A DNA stretch of 64,000 nt, from assembly GCF_000725805.1 (NCBI RefSeq), contig NZ_JOFT01000028.1, positions 62,001 to 126,000 on the forward strand, read 5' to 3'. Shown here in pieces: positions 43,987 to 52,808 of the stretch. Numbering within the stretch: position 1 is the stretch's first letter; the number at the start of each line of letters is the position of its first letter. The position numbers and the translations under genes were made by a program. Below the pieces are notes generated by a model. It did no database searches. It had not been told where the DNA came from and was given only the letters and a program-made list of their open reading frames with translations. This stretch comes from Streptomyces xanthophaeus (GTDB taxonomy: Bacteria > Actinomycetota > Actinomycetes > Streptomycetales > Streptomycetaceae).

Positions 43987-45273
43987 ATGGCCACCGCCAG
44001 CGACCCCGTCAAGGACCTCGCCGACGAACCGGTCGACCACCGGTTCAAGGGCCTCCCGCCGGACGCCCAGGCGCACGGCCTCACCGTCGGGCAGCTCGCC
44101 GCCCAGCGGCGCGACCTGTTCGACGGGGGCTTCACCACCCCCGTCCTGACCCTCGACGCGGACGCGCTGGAGCACAACCTCAGCGCCCTCGGCACCTACG
44201 CCGCCCGCCACGCCCTCGCCTTCGCCCCGCACGGCAAGACCTGCATGTCCCCCCAGCTCTTCCGCCGCCAGCTGGAGCACGGGGCCTGGGGCATCACCGC
44301 GGCCGTCCCCCACCAGGCCCGCGTCTACCGCGCCTTCGGCATCCAGCGGATCTTCCTCGCCAACGAACTCGTCGACGCCGCCGCCCTGCGCTGGGTCGCC
44401 GCCGAACTCGCCGCCGACCCCGGCTTCCGGTTCGTCTGCTACGTCGACTCCGTGCGCGGCGTCCAGCTGATGGACCGCGCCCTCCAGGGACAGCCCGCCG
44501 TCGTCGACGTCGTCGTCGAGCTCGGCGCGGGCGAAGGCGCCCGCACCGGGGCCCGTACCGACGAGGACTGCCGCGCCGTCGCCGATGCCGTCGCCGACGC
44601 CGCCACCCTGCGCCTCGTCGGCGTCGCCGGCTACGAGGCCGAGGTCCCGGGCGCCGACCCGGACCGCGTCGACGCCTACCTGCGCCGCCTCACCGGCCTC
44701 GCCGTCGAGTTCGACAAGGCCGGACGGTTCGCCCCGGAGCTCGACGAGATCGTCGTCAGCGCGGGCGGCTCCGCCTGGTTCGACTCCGTGGCCGAGGTCT
44801 TCGCCGCCCTCCCCGCCCTGTCGCGCCCCGTCCTGAAGCTGCTGCGCTCCGGCGCGTACGTCTCCCACGACCACGGCTGGTACACCCGCCTCACCCCCTT
44901 CAACCGACACCCCGAGGAGGGCGGCCTGCGGCCCGCCTTCCGGCTGTGGACCCAGGTCGTCTCGCGCCCCTCCCCCACCCAGGCCTTCGTCAACGCCGGC
45001 AAGCGCGACATCGCCTACGACCTGGGCCTGCCCGAGGCCGAACTGGTCCGCGACGCCCTGGACGGCACGGAGCGGCCCGCCACCGGGGTCCGCGTCGTCA
45101 AGCTCTCCGACCAGCACGCCTGGCTGGAGACCGACGCCGCCGACGACCTCCAGGTCGGGGACTGGGTGGCGCTCGGCATGTCCCACCCCTGCACCATCTT
45201 CGAGAAGTGGCCGCTGATCCCGGTCGTGGAGGGCGACGGCACCGTCACCGACTACGTGCGCACCTTCTTCTAG
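43987..45273 (+). CDS. D-threonine aldolase/D-serine dehydratase-like PLP enzyme
   Basis: 428 residues. Alanine-racemase-like barrel: FTTPVLTLDADALEHNLSAL and the Schiff-base region AFAPHGKTCMSPQ (Lys84). The C-terminal DSD-like beta domain carries SDQHAWLE and VALGMSHPCTIFEKW, where His and Cys are metal ligands in this family. It cleaves or deaminates D-amino acids such as D-threonine or D-serine. ATG 43987 follows GGGAGG. Neighbours (IclR, RidA, deacylase) suggest one pathway from N-acyl-D-amino acids. Confidence 0.92.
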   Translation: MATASDPVKDLADEPVDHRFKGLPPDAQAHGLTVGQLAAQRRDLFDGGFTTPVLTLDADALEHNLSALGTYAARHALAFAPHGKTCMSPQLFRRQLEHGAWGITAAVPHQARVYRAFGIQRIFLANELVDAAALRWVAAELAADPGFRFVCYVDSVRGVQLMDRALQGQPAVVDVVVELGAGEGARTGARTDEDCRAVADAVADAATLRLVGVAGYEAEVPGADPDRVDAYLRRLTGLAVEFDKAGRFAPELDEIVVSAGGSAWFDSVAEVFAALPALSRPVLKLLRSGAYVSHDHGWYTRLTPFNRHPEEGGLRPAFRLWTQVVSRPSPTQAFVNAGKRDIAYDLGLPEAELVRDALDGTERPATGVRVVKLSDQHAWLETDAADDLQVGDWVALGMSHPCTIFEKWPLIPVVEGDGTVTDYVRTFF

Positions 45274-45282
45274 GCCACGGCC

Positions 45283-46875
45283 GTGGACCTGGTCATCCGC
45301 GGGGCCCGCGTCGTCGACGGCACGGGCGGGCCCTCGTACACCGCCGACGTGGGCGTCCACGAGGGCCGGATCGCCGCGATCGGCAGGCTCCCGGGCGGGG
45401 GCCGGCGCACCCTCGACGCGCACGGCCTCGCCCTCGCCCCCGGCTTCACCGACATGCACGCCCACAGCGACCTCGCCCTGCTCCGCGACCCGGACCACAG
45501 CGCCAAGGCCGCCCAGGGCGTCACCCTGGAGGTCCTCGGCCAGGACGGCCTCTCCTACGCCCCCGCCGACGACCGCACCCTCGGCGAAGTACGGGCCGCC
45601 ATCGCCGGCTGGAACGGCGGCGGCCCCGGCAGCACCGACCTCGACTTCGACTGGCGCACCGTCGGCGAATACCTCGACCGGCTGGACTCCGGCTTCGAAG
45701 GACAGGGCATCGCCGTCAACGCCGCCTACCTCGTCCCCCAGGGCACCGTCCGCGCCCACGCCCTCGGCTGGGACGACCGCCCGGCGACCGCGGCCGAGCT
45801 GGACCGGATGCGGCAGCTCGTCGCCGACGGCCTGGCCCAGGGCGCCGTCGGCATGTCCTCCGGGCTCACCTACACCCCGGGCATGTACGCCTCCGGGGCC
45901 GAACTGACCGAACTGTGCCGCGTCGTGGCCCGGTACGGCGGCTACTACTGCCCCCACCACCGCAGCTACGGCCACGGCGCGCTGGCCGCCTACGCCGAGA
46001 TGGTCGAGCTGACCCGGGAGGCCGGCTGCGCCCTGCACCTGGCGCACGCCACCATGAACTTCGGCGAGAACCGGGGCCGGGCCGGCGAACTCCTCGGCCT
46101 GCTGGACGCGGCACTGGCCGACGGCGCCGACATCACCCTCGACAGCTACCCGTACACCCCCGGCTGCACCACGCTCGTCGCCCTCCTCCCCAGCTGGGCG
46201 AACGAAGGCGGCCCGGAGGCCGTGCTGGCCCGGCTGCGCGACGGGACCCAGGCGCAGCGCATCCGCCACGCGCTGGAGGCGGAGGGCTCGGACGGCTGCC
46301 ACGGGGTCCCCGTGGACTGGTCGACGATCGAGGTCTCCGGGGTCGGCGACCCCGCCTTCGCACCGCTCGTCGGAACCCGGCTGGACGGCTGGGACACCGC
46401 CCGGCGCCTCCTGATCGGCGACCGGCTCGCGCCCACCGTCCTCCAGCACGTCGGCCACGAGGAGAACGTCCGGGCGATCATGCGCCACCGGATCCACACC
46501 GGCGGCTCCGACGGCATCCTCCAGGGCGCCAAACCGCACCCGCGCGCCTACGGCACCTTCCCGCACTACCTCGGCCACTACGTGCGCGAACTGGGCGTGC
46601 TCGGCCTCGAAGAGTGCGTCGCCCACCTGGCGGGCCGCCCGGCCGCGCGGCTGCGGCTGGCCGACCGGGGCCTCGTACGCGAGGGCATGCGCGCCGACCT
46701 GGTCCTCTTCGACCCCGACACGGTCGCGGCCGGGTCCACGTACGAGAACCCGCGCGCACTGCCCACCGGCATCCCGCACGTCCTGATCGACGGCCGCTTC
46801 GTGATGCGCGACGGGCGCCGCACCGACGTCCTGGCCGGGCGGTCCGTGCGCCGCACTGCACGCGATCTTCGGTAG
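45283..46875 (+). CDS. N-acyl-D-amino-acid deacylase (amidohydrolase)
   Basis: 530 residues. Metal-dependent amidohydrolase: GFTDMHAHSDLALL (His59, His61), LEVLGQDGLSYAP, SSGLTYTPGMYA, HHRSYG and the late SDGILQGAKPHPRAYGTFPHYLGHYVRE, all matching the D-aminoacylase/dihydroorotase-like family. Frees D-amino acids from N-acyl forms, feeding the adjacent PLP enzyme. GTG start ten bases after the previous stop; same operon. Confidence 0.93.
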   Translation: MDLVIRGARVVDGTGGPSYTADVGVHEGRIAAIGRLPGGGRRTLDAHGLALAPGFTDMHAHSDLALLRDPDHSAKAAQGVTLEVLGQDGLSYAPADDRTLGEVRAAIAGWNGGGPGSTDLDFDWRTVGEYLDRLDSGFEGQGIAVNAAYLVPQGTVRAHALGWDDRPATAAELDRMRQLVADGLAQGAVGMSSGLTYTPGMYASGAELTELCRVVARYGGYYCPHHRSYGHGALAAYAEMVELTREAGCALHLAHATMNFGENRGRAGELLGLLDAALADGADITLDSYPYTPGCTTLVALLPSWANEGGPEAVLARLRDGTQAQRIRHALEAEGSDGCHGVPVDWSTIEVSGVGDPAFAPLVGTRLDGWDTARRLLIGDRLAPTVLQHVGHEENVRAIMRHRIHTGGSDGILQGAKPHPRAYGTFPHYLGHYVRELGVLGLEECVAHLAGRPAARLRLADRGLVREGMRADLVLFDPDTVAAGSTYENPRALPTGIPHVLIDGRFVMRDGRRTDVLAGRSVRRTARDLR

Positions 46876-46898
46876 TTCGGGCACCTACGATGGGCGCC

Positions 46899-47915
46899 AT
46901 GGTCGCCTTCGCCCTCGCCGCCCTGCTCTTCCTCGCATTCTGCATACGCGTCCGGCAGGACCGGCGCCGCTTCAGCAACGCCGTGCTCCTGGGGCTGACC
47001 TTCCTCAGCGCCTGCTCCGCCCTGTTCCTCCAGGTGGGCAAGCTGCCCACCTGGGCGGCCGTCACGGTCGTCGTGCTCGCCTTCGCCTCACCCGCGTTCG
47101 GCGCCTTCGCGCTGGGCGTCTTCCTCGTCCGCAACGGCATGACCATGGTCCGCAAGGAGGGCCTGCGCCCGGCCAACCTGCTGTCGATGCTCGCGGGCCT
47201 CGCGATCTTCGCGCTGATCACCCTGCTGATCCTCGTCGCCGTGGTCGGCTCCCCCGTACTGGGCGGCATCGCCGGAACGCTCACCGTGGTGGCCGGCTAC
47301 GTCTCCTTCGTCTTCTTCTGCTTCCTCGGCTACGCCTTCCTCTACGGGCGGATCAAGGTGCGCGGCGACGTCGACCACGTGGTCATGCTGGGCTCGGGCC
47401 TGATCGGCGGGGACCGGGTGCCTCCGCTGCTGGCCTCCCGCCTGCGCAAGGGGCAGGCGATCCACGCCGCCCAGCTGGCCCGGGGCGGCAGGCCGCCGGT
47501 GCTGCTCGTCTCGGGCGGCAAGGGCTCGGACGAGAAGGTCGCGGAGGCCCGGGCGATGGCGGACTGGCTGATCGCGGAGGGCGTGCCGGCGGAGCACATC
47601 GTGCTGGAGGACCGGTCCACCACGACCGAGGAGAACATGCGCTTCAGCCGGGAGATCATGGAGGCGCACGACCCGGCCTACCGGTGCGTGGTGGTCACCA
47701 ACAACTTCCATGCCTTCCGGGCCGCGATGCTGGCGCGCAAGACCGGCGTCAACGGTCAGGTACTGGGCTCACCCACCGCGAAGTACTACTGGCCGAGCGC
47801 CACCATCCGGGAGTTCGTCGCGGTCTTCTGGGAGCACCGGGCGGTGAACCTCGCGATCTGCGGCCTGCTGACCGTGCTCGGCGCGCTCGGCACGCTGGCC
47901 GCCGTCCTCGTCTGA
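46899..47915 (+). CDS. YdcF (DUF218) membrane protein
   Basis: 338 residues. Four or five N-terminal membrane helices (about 1-140), then a DUF218 domain: DHVVMLGSGLIGGDRVPPLLASRLRKG, VLLVSGGKGSDEKVAEARAM and EDRSTTTEENMRFS, plus a final helix. Relatives include vancomycin-sensitivity protein SanA and are thought to act in envelope biogenesis. Start 46899 chosen; 46890 (three residues longer) is equally possible because neither has a clear ribosome-binding site. Confidence 0.9.
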   Translation: MVAFALAALLFLAFCIRVRQDRRRFSNAVLLGLTFLSACSALFLQVGKLPTWAAVTVVVLAFASPAFGAFALGVFLVRNGMTMVRKEGLRPANLLSMLAGLAIFALITLLILVAVVGSPVLGGIAGTLTVVAGYVSFVFFCFLGYAFLYGRIKVRGDVDHVVMLGSGLIGGDRVPPLLASRLRKGQAIHAAQLARGGRPPVLLVSGGKGSDEKVAEARAMADWLIAEGVPAEHIVLEDRSTTTEENMRFSREIMEAHDPAYRCVVVTNNFHAFRAAMLARKTGVNGQVLGSPTAKYYWPSATIREFVAVFWEHRAVNLAICGLLTVLGALGTLAAVLV

Positions 47916-47931
47916 CCCGCGCGCACGCGGA

Positions 47932-47966
47932 GGTGCCGTGACTCCCCCCTTGGCAGCCACGGCACC
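47932..47966. terminator. Bidirectional terminator between ydcF-like and protease genes
   Basis: GGTGCCGTG pairs with CACGGCACC (9 bp) around a 17-base loop, between convergent genes. Confidence 0.7.
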
Positions 47967-47981
47967 GGCACTCTCCCGCTG

Positions 47982-49325
47982 TTACAGGCGCTGCCAGAGC
48001 GCCGGGACGTTCGGCGGCTCCCACCCCGTCTGGGCCTGGTGGCCCTGGATGCAGCGGTAGTTGGCTCCGCCGTAGGTGGCGGTGGCGCCGGTCGCGTAGA
48101 CCGTGCCCGCCTTCCAGGTGCCGCCCGGCTCGGGGTCACCGGGGCCGGGGCCCGGGTCGCTGCCGCTGACCTTGAGGGTCAGGCCGTACGCGGACAGGAT
48201 CGGGTTCAGCGGCTGGAAGAAGGTGGTCCCGCCGCTGGAGCAGTTGCCGGAACCGCCCGAGGTCACGCCCTGGGCCTGGCTCCCGGAGATGTAGGAGCCG
48301 CCGGAGTCACCGGGCTCGGCGCAGACCGTCGTACGGGTCACGCCGGAGATGGTGCCCTCGGGGTAGGTGACGCTGGTGTTGTGCTGCTGGACGGTCCCGC
48401 AGTGCCAGCCGGTGGTCGAGCCGGAACGGCACACCGAGGACCCGACCGGCTGCAGCACCGAGCCCGCGACCTGCACGTTCGCGCCGCCGCTGCCCTTGAC
48501 GTACGGGGTCGCGGTCCACTGCGCGTTCGTCGCCACCCAGGCCATGTCGTTGCCGGGGAAGACCGAGGCCTGGAAGGACCCCTGCGCGACCTGGTTGAAG
48601 CCGCTGGTCGTGGTCCCGGCGCGGCCGCAGTGCCCGGCGGTGGCGAAGCCCTGCGTGCTGCCCTTGGTCACGGGGAAGCCCACGGAGCAGCGTCCGCTGC
48701 CGTTCATGTAGTACGCGTCCCCGCCGCGCAGGTCGTACAGCGGCCGCGGGGCCTCGGCCGTACGGACCACCGTGACCAGGCCCGGGTCGGTCCCGGTGGC
48801 GGCGAGCAGCCCGGCCGCCGCCCCTGCCTCGGTCTCCTCCACGACCAGGCTGTTGGAGCGCGGGTCGACGTAGCGGACCGGGGTCGCGGCGGTGGCGGCC
48901 CGGTCCAGCGCGGCCTTGGCGGCGTCCAGGTCGGCCAGGGTGCGGGCGACTACGGCGGCCCGGGCCCCGGCGGCGCGTATCGCGGCGGCGTCGGCGGCCC
49001 GGGTCGTGGCCACGGTGAGGGTGCCCGCGTCGGCCCCGTCCACCCAGGCCCCGGCGAACGCGGCGCCGAGCCCCGCCTGGAGCCGGGCGGCGGCAGCCCC
49101 CGCCTCGGCCTCGTTCGCGAGGCGCGCCTTGGCCTGCGTGGGGGTCAGGCCGAGGTCGCGCTGCATGGCGGCGAGCAGCTCGGGCGGGGCGTCGGCGGTC
49201 CGCAGGGTCGTCGACGCGGAGGGTGCGGCGGGGGCGGGGTCGGCGGTGGCGCCGCCCGTCCCGGCCAGCAGCAGCCCGGCAGCGGCCAGGGCGGTACACG
49301 CCGCGCGGGCGTGTCGCTTGAGCAT
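47982..49325 (-). CDS. Streptogrisin-like S1 serine protease with chitin-binding domain
   Basis: 447 residues. Signal peptide (about 1-29), a pro-domain like that of alpha-lytic protease/streptogrisin (about 45-190), then a chymotrypsin-fold domain with His232 (ATAGHCG), Asp260 (PGNDMAW) and Ser341 (PGDSGGS), with Cys pairs as in SGPC. A Pro/Gly linker and a CBM5/12 chitin-binding domain (TWKAGTVYATGATATYGG...GWEPPNVPALWQ) end the protein. ATG 49325 gives a basic signal start. Its binding domain suggests action on chitin-associated protein, complementing the chitinase. Confidence 0.95.
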   Translation of the reverse strand: MLKRHARAACTALAAAGLLLAGTGGATADPAPAAPSASTTLRTADAPPELLAAMQRDLGLTPTQAKARLANEAEAGAAAARLQAGLGAAFAGAWVDGADAGTLTVATTRAADAAAIRAAGARAAVVARTLADLDAAKAALDRAATAATPVRYVDPRSNSLVVEETEAGAAAGLLAATGTDPGLVTVVRTAEAPRPLYDLRGGDAYYMNGSGRCSVGFPVTKGSTQGFATAGHCGRAGTTTSGFNQVAQGSFQASVFPGNDMAWVATNAQWTATPYVKGSGGANVQVAGSVLQPVGSSVCRSGSTTGWHCGTVQQHNTSVTYPEGTISGVTRTTVCAEPGDSGGSYISGSQAQGVTSGGSGNCSSGGTTFFQPLNPILSAYGLTLKVSGSDPGPGPGDPEPGGTWKAGTVYATGATATYGGANYRCIQGHQAQTGWEPPNVPALWQRL

Positions 49326-49516
49326 GGGGGATCTCCTCGGTTTCCGTGGGGGTGGGGCGGAGGGTCTGCGGAAACCGTAGAAATCCGAACCAGTGCGCGG
49401 GAGCTGCCACTTGGCCCCTCCCCCGGTGGTATGGCCGGGGGCGTGCGGCGGCCGAGGTGCGTTCATGGGTCGGGGGCCGGAGGATGGGGCCAGGGGAAAA
49501 CCGTAGGAGGTACGCG

Positions 49517-49702
49517 ATGGTCAGTGAACCCGACGAGCAGCCCACACGGTCGGACCGGCTCTTCACGGGCGGGGAGCGACCGTACGACCCCGAAGACCTC
49601 GTGATGGCGACAGGCCACGACCCGACTCCGGAGCGGATCGAGAAGGCGCGCCAGCTGATCGAGAAGGAGGGTCCGCAGGTCATCGAGCGCTACCTGCCGT
49701 AG
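49517..49702 (+). CDS. Small conserved hypothetical protein
   Basis: 61 residues, acidic, with DPEDLVMATGHDPTPERIEKARQLIEKEG. Too small to be convincing on length alone, but it has an ideal GTAGGAGG site six bases before the ATG and strong codon bias. It probably is a real short actinobacterial gene. No function known. Confidence 0.7.
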   Translation: MVSEPDEQPTRSDRLFTGGERPYDPEDLVMATGHDPTPERIEKARQLIEKEGPQVIERYLP

Positions 49703-50374
49703 CCCCTGCGGGGGGCTCGGCGGTGTGTTTGCGTCGGCCACGCCGGGCCCCTGCCGGGGGCTCGGCGGTGCCCTTGCGCCTGCGGCGCCGCTGCACGGGG
49801 CTCCGCCCCGGACCCCGCTCCTCAATCGCCGGAGGGGCTTGGGTTTGCCCTGGCGGGGCCTGTTCGGTGGGGGTCGGGGAGCGGTGCCCCTCCGGGGTAT
49901 CTCCTCGGCTCGCGCACTGAGCCCGGTCAAAATGTGGCGGCCCTGGTTGCGCGCTCGTCCTGCGGGGACACCCCGCAGTGTCCCCACTCCCCTCGGCCAC
50001 GGCTTCGCTTCCGACGCCGGGGCGTGTGGGGTGGGGGCGCGCAGGAGGGTCCCCGCAGGACGAGCGCGCAACCTGGGCCGTATCTCTCGTAGCGGGGGCT
50101 AAGTGCGCGAGCCGAGGAGACACTCCGGATGGACCCCGCCCCACACCCCTGACCCCGCCAGGCACCGCAACGGCCAGCACATCCAGCGCCCTGCCTGGGC
50201 AAAATCCAGCCCCGCCGGCGATTGAGGCGCGGGGTCCGGGGCCGAGCCCCGTAGCAACGGCGCCGCAGACGGGACACCACCACACGGCCGAGCCCCGCAG
50301 GGACGCGGCGGAGCCCCGTGCAACGGCGCCGCAGGCGGGACACCGCCCCACCGCCAAGCCCCGCACGGGACACG
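49703..50374. other. Gene-free repeat-rich stretch
   Basis: No gene is supported. It consists almost wholly of a long imperfect palindrome (49752-50299) plus a tandem copy of its outer right arm (gccccgt-gcaacggcgccgcag, about 50254-50290 and again 50310-50348). Confidence 0.7.
49752..50299. repeat. Long imperfect palindrome (about 550 bp)
   Basis: Left and right halves are inverted copies with about 75-85% identity by eye, centred near 50009. Strongly matched pairs include 49939-49969 with 50049-50079, 49901-49911 with 50110-50120, and 49797-49860 with about 50185-50253. This structure resembles a miniature mobile or repetitive palindromic element and would form a large cruciform or hairpin. 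Confidence 0.75.
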
Positions 50375-51316
50375 TCACGGGGCCAGCGCCCGGCGGGACG
50401 GGCCGGCGGCGGAGCGGGTGAGGGCGTCCGCGTGCGCAGCCCTGGCGTGCTCCAGCACGTCCGGCGCGCGGGCGGCCGCCCGGGCCGCGGGGTGCCACCC
50501 CAGCAGGTGCCGCCACACCAGCGGAGCCCCGGCGAGCGGCCGGGTGACCACCCCCGGGGTCACCGGGAAGGTGGCCCGGCACAGCCCGACGGCCCGCCCG
50601 ACCTGCACCAGGTGCACACACGACGCCGTGTCCGTCTCGTACACGCAGGCGGGCGTGAACCCGGCCCGTACACAGGCCGCCGCGAAGCAGTCCCCGAAGC
50701 ACCCGTCCCCCGGCACGTCCGCCCACGCCTCCGCCGCCAGCTCCGCCAGCTCGACCTCCCCGCGCGGGGAGCGGGCCAGCGGATGGTCCTCGGCCAGCAT
50801 CACGTGCACCGGGTCCCGCGCCACCTCCATCCACGCCAGCCGCCCCGGCTCCGGCGGCGCGCTCTCCCCGCACACCCCGACCAGCGCGAAGTCCAGCCGC
50901 CCGGCGGCGACGCTCCCGGCGACCTCCGTCTCGGACCAGGACGTGTACGTGGTCACCGGCACCCCGGGCTCCTGCCGGGCGAGCCGGTCCACGAGCCCGC
51001 CGAGCAGCGGCCCGTGCGTCCCGCCGAGCCGGTAGCCCTCCGTCCCCTGCCGGGCGAACCGCTGGGCCTCCTCCTGGAGCTCGCACACCGCGGGGAGCAC
51101 CACCCTGGCCCGGTCCAGGACCAGCTCCCCGAGAGCGGTCGCCCGGACGCCCTCCCGGCCGCGGACGAACAGCGCGCCGCCCAGCGCCCGCTCGATCCGC
51201 TTCAGTTGGGCACTGAGTGCGGGCTGCGCGACCCCGAGCGCGGTCGCCGCCCGGGTCAGGCTGCCCGCATCGGCGACGGCCCTGACGATCTTGAGGTGCC
51301 TCAGCTCCAGGTCCAT
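50375..51316 (-). CDS. LysR-family regulator
   Basis: 313 residues. Winged helix MDLELRHLKIVRAVADAGSLTRAATALGVAQPALSAQLKRIERALGG (residues 1-48), then a LysR substrate domain. It has several Cys (VPGDGCFGDCFAAACV, PACVYETDTASC), which may be structural or redox-sensitive. It lies divergent to a nitroreductase-like gene. A dre-like palindrome sits ten bases before its start. Confidence 0.92.
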   Translation of the reverse strand: MDLELRHLKIVRAVADAGSLTRAATALGVAQPALSAQLKRIERALGGALFVRGREGVRATALGELVLDRARVVLPAVCELQEEAQRFARQGTEGYRLGGTHGPLLGGLVDRLARQEPGVPVTTYTSWSETEVAGSVAAGRLDFALVGVCGESAPPEPGRLAWMEVARDPVHVMLAEDHPLARSPRGEVELAELAAEAWADVPGDGCFGDCFAAACVRAGFTPACVYETDTASCVHLVQVGRAVGLCRATFPVTPGVVTRPLAGAPLVWRHLLGWHPAARAAARAPDVLEHARAAHADALTRSAAGPSRRALAP

Positions 51317-51325
51317 ACGACGAGC

Positions 51326-51340
51326 TTGGTCCAGACCAGT
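51326..51340. promoter_or_regulatory. DasR-like or LysR palindrome
   Basis: The core TGGTCCAGACCA (51327-51338) matches the DasR site consensus TGGTCTAGACCA in 11 of 12 bases. It lies between the divergent LysR and nitroreductase-family genes. Being palindromic it could equally be the LysR autoregulatory site. Confidence 0.5.
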
Positions 51341-51423
51341 GGACGAGCGCTACGGTCCGACCGCATCCAGAATCGGTGGACGCTCGTTATCGGCCAGGGG
51401 GCCGAAACCCAAAGGACAGGTGA

Positions 51424-51888
51424 ATGTACGCACTCGACGTCGACTGGGACCACCCCACGGACCCCCTGCCCGGCCCGCGGCTCGACCACGTCCGCGCCTA
51501 CGTGGCCAGCGCGGGCGCCGACGGCCACCTGTGGCACGGCGTCCCCACGCTCCTGCTCACCACGGTCGACCGCACCACCGGCCGCACCGTCCGCACCCCG
51601 CTCATCTACACCGAGGACGGGGGCCGCCACATCGTCCTGGCCTCCGGACACGGCGCCCCGGACCACCCCGGCTGGTACCGGAACCTCACCGCCCACCCGG
51701 AGGTCCGCCTCCAGGTCGGCGCCGCCGCCCTGAAGGCCACGGCCCGCACGGCCACGCCGTGGGAACGCGAGGTCTACTGGGCCATGATGACGGCCCTGTG
51801 GCCCGCCTACGAGGACGACCAGGCGGCAGCCCGGCCCCGCGAGATCCCTCTGGTCATCCTGGAACCCCGGACGAGCAGGCCGCAGTAA
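51424..51888 (+). CDS. Deazaflavin-dependent (Ddn-like) nitroreductase-family protein
   Basis: 154 residues. Split-barrel fold with VPTLLLTTVDRTTGRTVRTPLIYTEDGGRHIVLASGHGAPDHPGWYRNLTAHPEVRLQVG, matching the F420-dependent nitroreductase/quinone reductase family (G-x-x-x-R-x-x-P-L pattern and the H-P-x-W-Y-x-N-L block). Reduces quinone- or nitro-type substrates with F420H2. Divergent from a LysR gene, its likely regulator. Confidence 0.9.
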   Translation: MYALDVDWDHPTDPLPGPRLDHVRAYVASAGADGHLWHGVPTLLLTTVDRTTGRTVRTPLIYTEDGGRHIVLASGHGAPDHPGWYRNLTAHPEVRLQVGAAALKATARTATPWEREVYWAMMTALWPAYEDDQAAARPREIPLVILEPRTSRPQ

Positions 51889-51899
51889 CCTTCCCTCTC

Positions 51900-52289
51900 A
51901 TGCCCACCACACAGCCCCCCGCGCCCGGCCGCCGCCAACGGTCGGCCGCCGGCCGGGCCTGGAAAGCGTTCAAGCTGTGCCTCTCCACCACGGCCTTCCT
52001 GTGGGTCGCGTGCTGGCTGGCGACGGCCATGTCGGAGCAGCGCGAGAGGTGCGCCCACCAGATCGTCGGGCCCGGCGGCCCGTTCAGGGTGGAGACCAGC
52101 TCCCTCCCGCCCAACGAGACCTGCGTCTGGCCCGACGGCACCGAGATCGCCGCGCTGGACGTCATGACGTACCTCTGGTGGGCCGCCGCCGCGGCCACGC
52201 TGATCTCCTTCCTGCTGGCGGCCTCCTTCTCCGCCGCCCCCGCGGAAGACCTCCGATATCGGGATGCGGGCAGGTCGGAGCGCCCGTAG
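51900..52289 (+). CDS. Small membrane protein of unknown function
   Basis: 129 residues. Basic N-terminus, one helix (about 24-44), an extracellular loop of about 50 residues with two Cys (ERCAHQIV and NETCVWPDG) likely disulfide-bonded, a second helix (about 90-113) and a charged tail. No family recognised. Starts 12 bases after the nitroreductase stop. Confidence 0.7.
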   Translation: MPTTQPPAPGRRQRSAAGRAWKAFKLCLSTTAFLWVACWLATAMSEQRERCAHQIVGPGGPFRVETSSLPPNETCVWPDGTEIAALDVMTYLWWAAAAATLISFLLAASFSAAPAEDLRYRDAGRSERP

Positions 52290-52294
52290 GGTCG

Positions 52295-52804
52295 ATGCCC
52301 GTGGAACCACTCACCGAGAAACAGATCCGCTCGTCCTTCGTGAACTGCACCAAGGGCGAGGCCTCACGGCTGCGCCTCCCCCTCGACTTCGCCGAACTGC
52401 CCTGGGAAGACCTCGACTTCCTCGGCTGGGTGGATCCGGGAGCGCCCCTGAAGGCCCACCTCGTCCTGCCCGCCGCCGAGGGCCCGCTGGGGATCTCCCT
52501 GCGCGTTCCGTCCGTGAACCGCACGAGCGCGATGAAGTCCAGCCTGTGCCAGCTCTGCCTGACCGGACACGCCTCCTCCGGCGTCACCCTGCTCGCCGCA
52601 CCCCTGGCGGGCGCCCGGGGCCGCGAGGGCAACACCGTCGGCATCTACGTCTGCGCGGACCTCGCCTGCCCCCTGTACGTACGCGGCAAGAGGCAGCCGA
52701 AGCTGCGCACCGCGCGGTACGAGGAGTCCCTCACCCTGGACGAGCGCCTGGCCCGCATGACGGACAACCTGGACGCCTTCGCGGCCCGCGTCACCGCCGC
52801 CTGA
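52295..52804 (+). CDS. FBP-domain treble-clef zinc-finger protein
   Basis: 169 residues. FBP C-terminal-type domain: SFVNCTKGEASRLRLP near the start, LPWEDLDFLGWVDPG, and the zinc-binding CQLC...CADLAC cysteines. The fold occurs in the EF-G-binding FusB/FBP proteins, which help release EF-G from ribosomes and can give fusidic acid tolerance. The ATG is five bases after the previous stop. Confidence 0.88.
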   Translation: MPVEPLTEKQIRSSFVNCTKGEASRLRLPLDFAELPWEDLDFLGWVDPGAPLKAHLVLPAAEGPLGISLRVPSVNRTSAMKSSLCQLCLTGHASSGVTLLAAPLAGARGREGNTVGIYVCADLACPLYVRGKRQPKLRTARYEESLTLDERLARMTDNLDAFAARVTAA

Positions 52805-52808
52805 TCCC

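Noticed and set aside
43084..46884. A 1266-codon open frame on the minus strand across the D-amino-acid genes
   Set aside because: It is the antisense shadow of high-GC genes with clear families on the plus strand; only its end (IclR, 43084-43848) is real.
43914..47915. A 1333-codon plus-strand frame
   Set aside because: It runs out of frame through two well-identified genes; only its terminal YdcF part is real. Arg/Pro-rich content is typical of a shadow.
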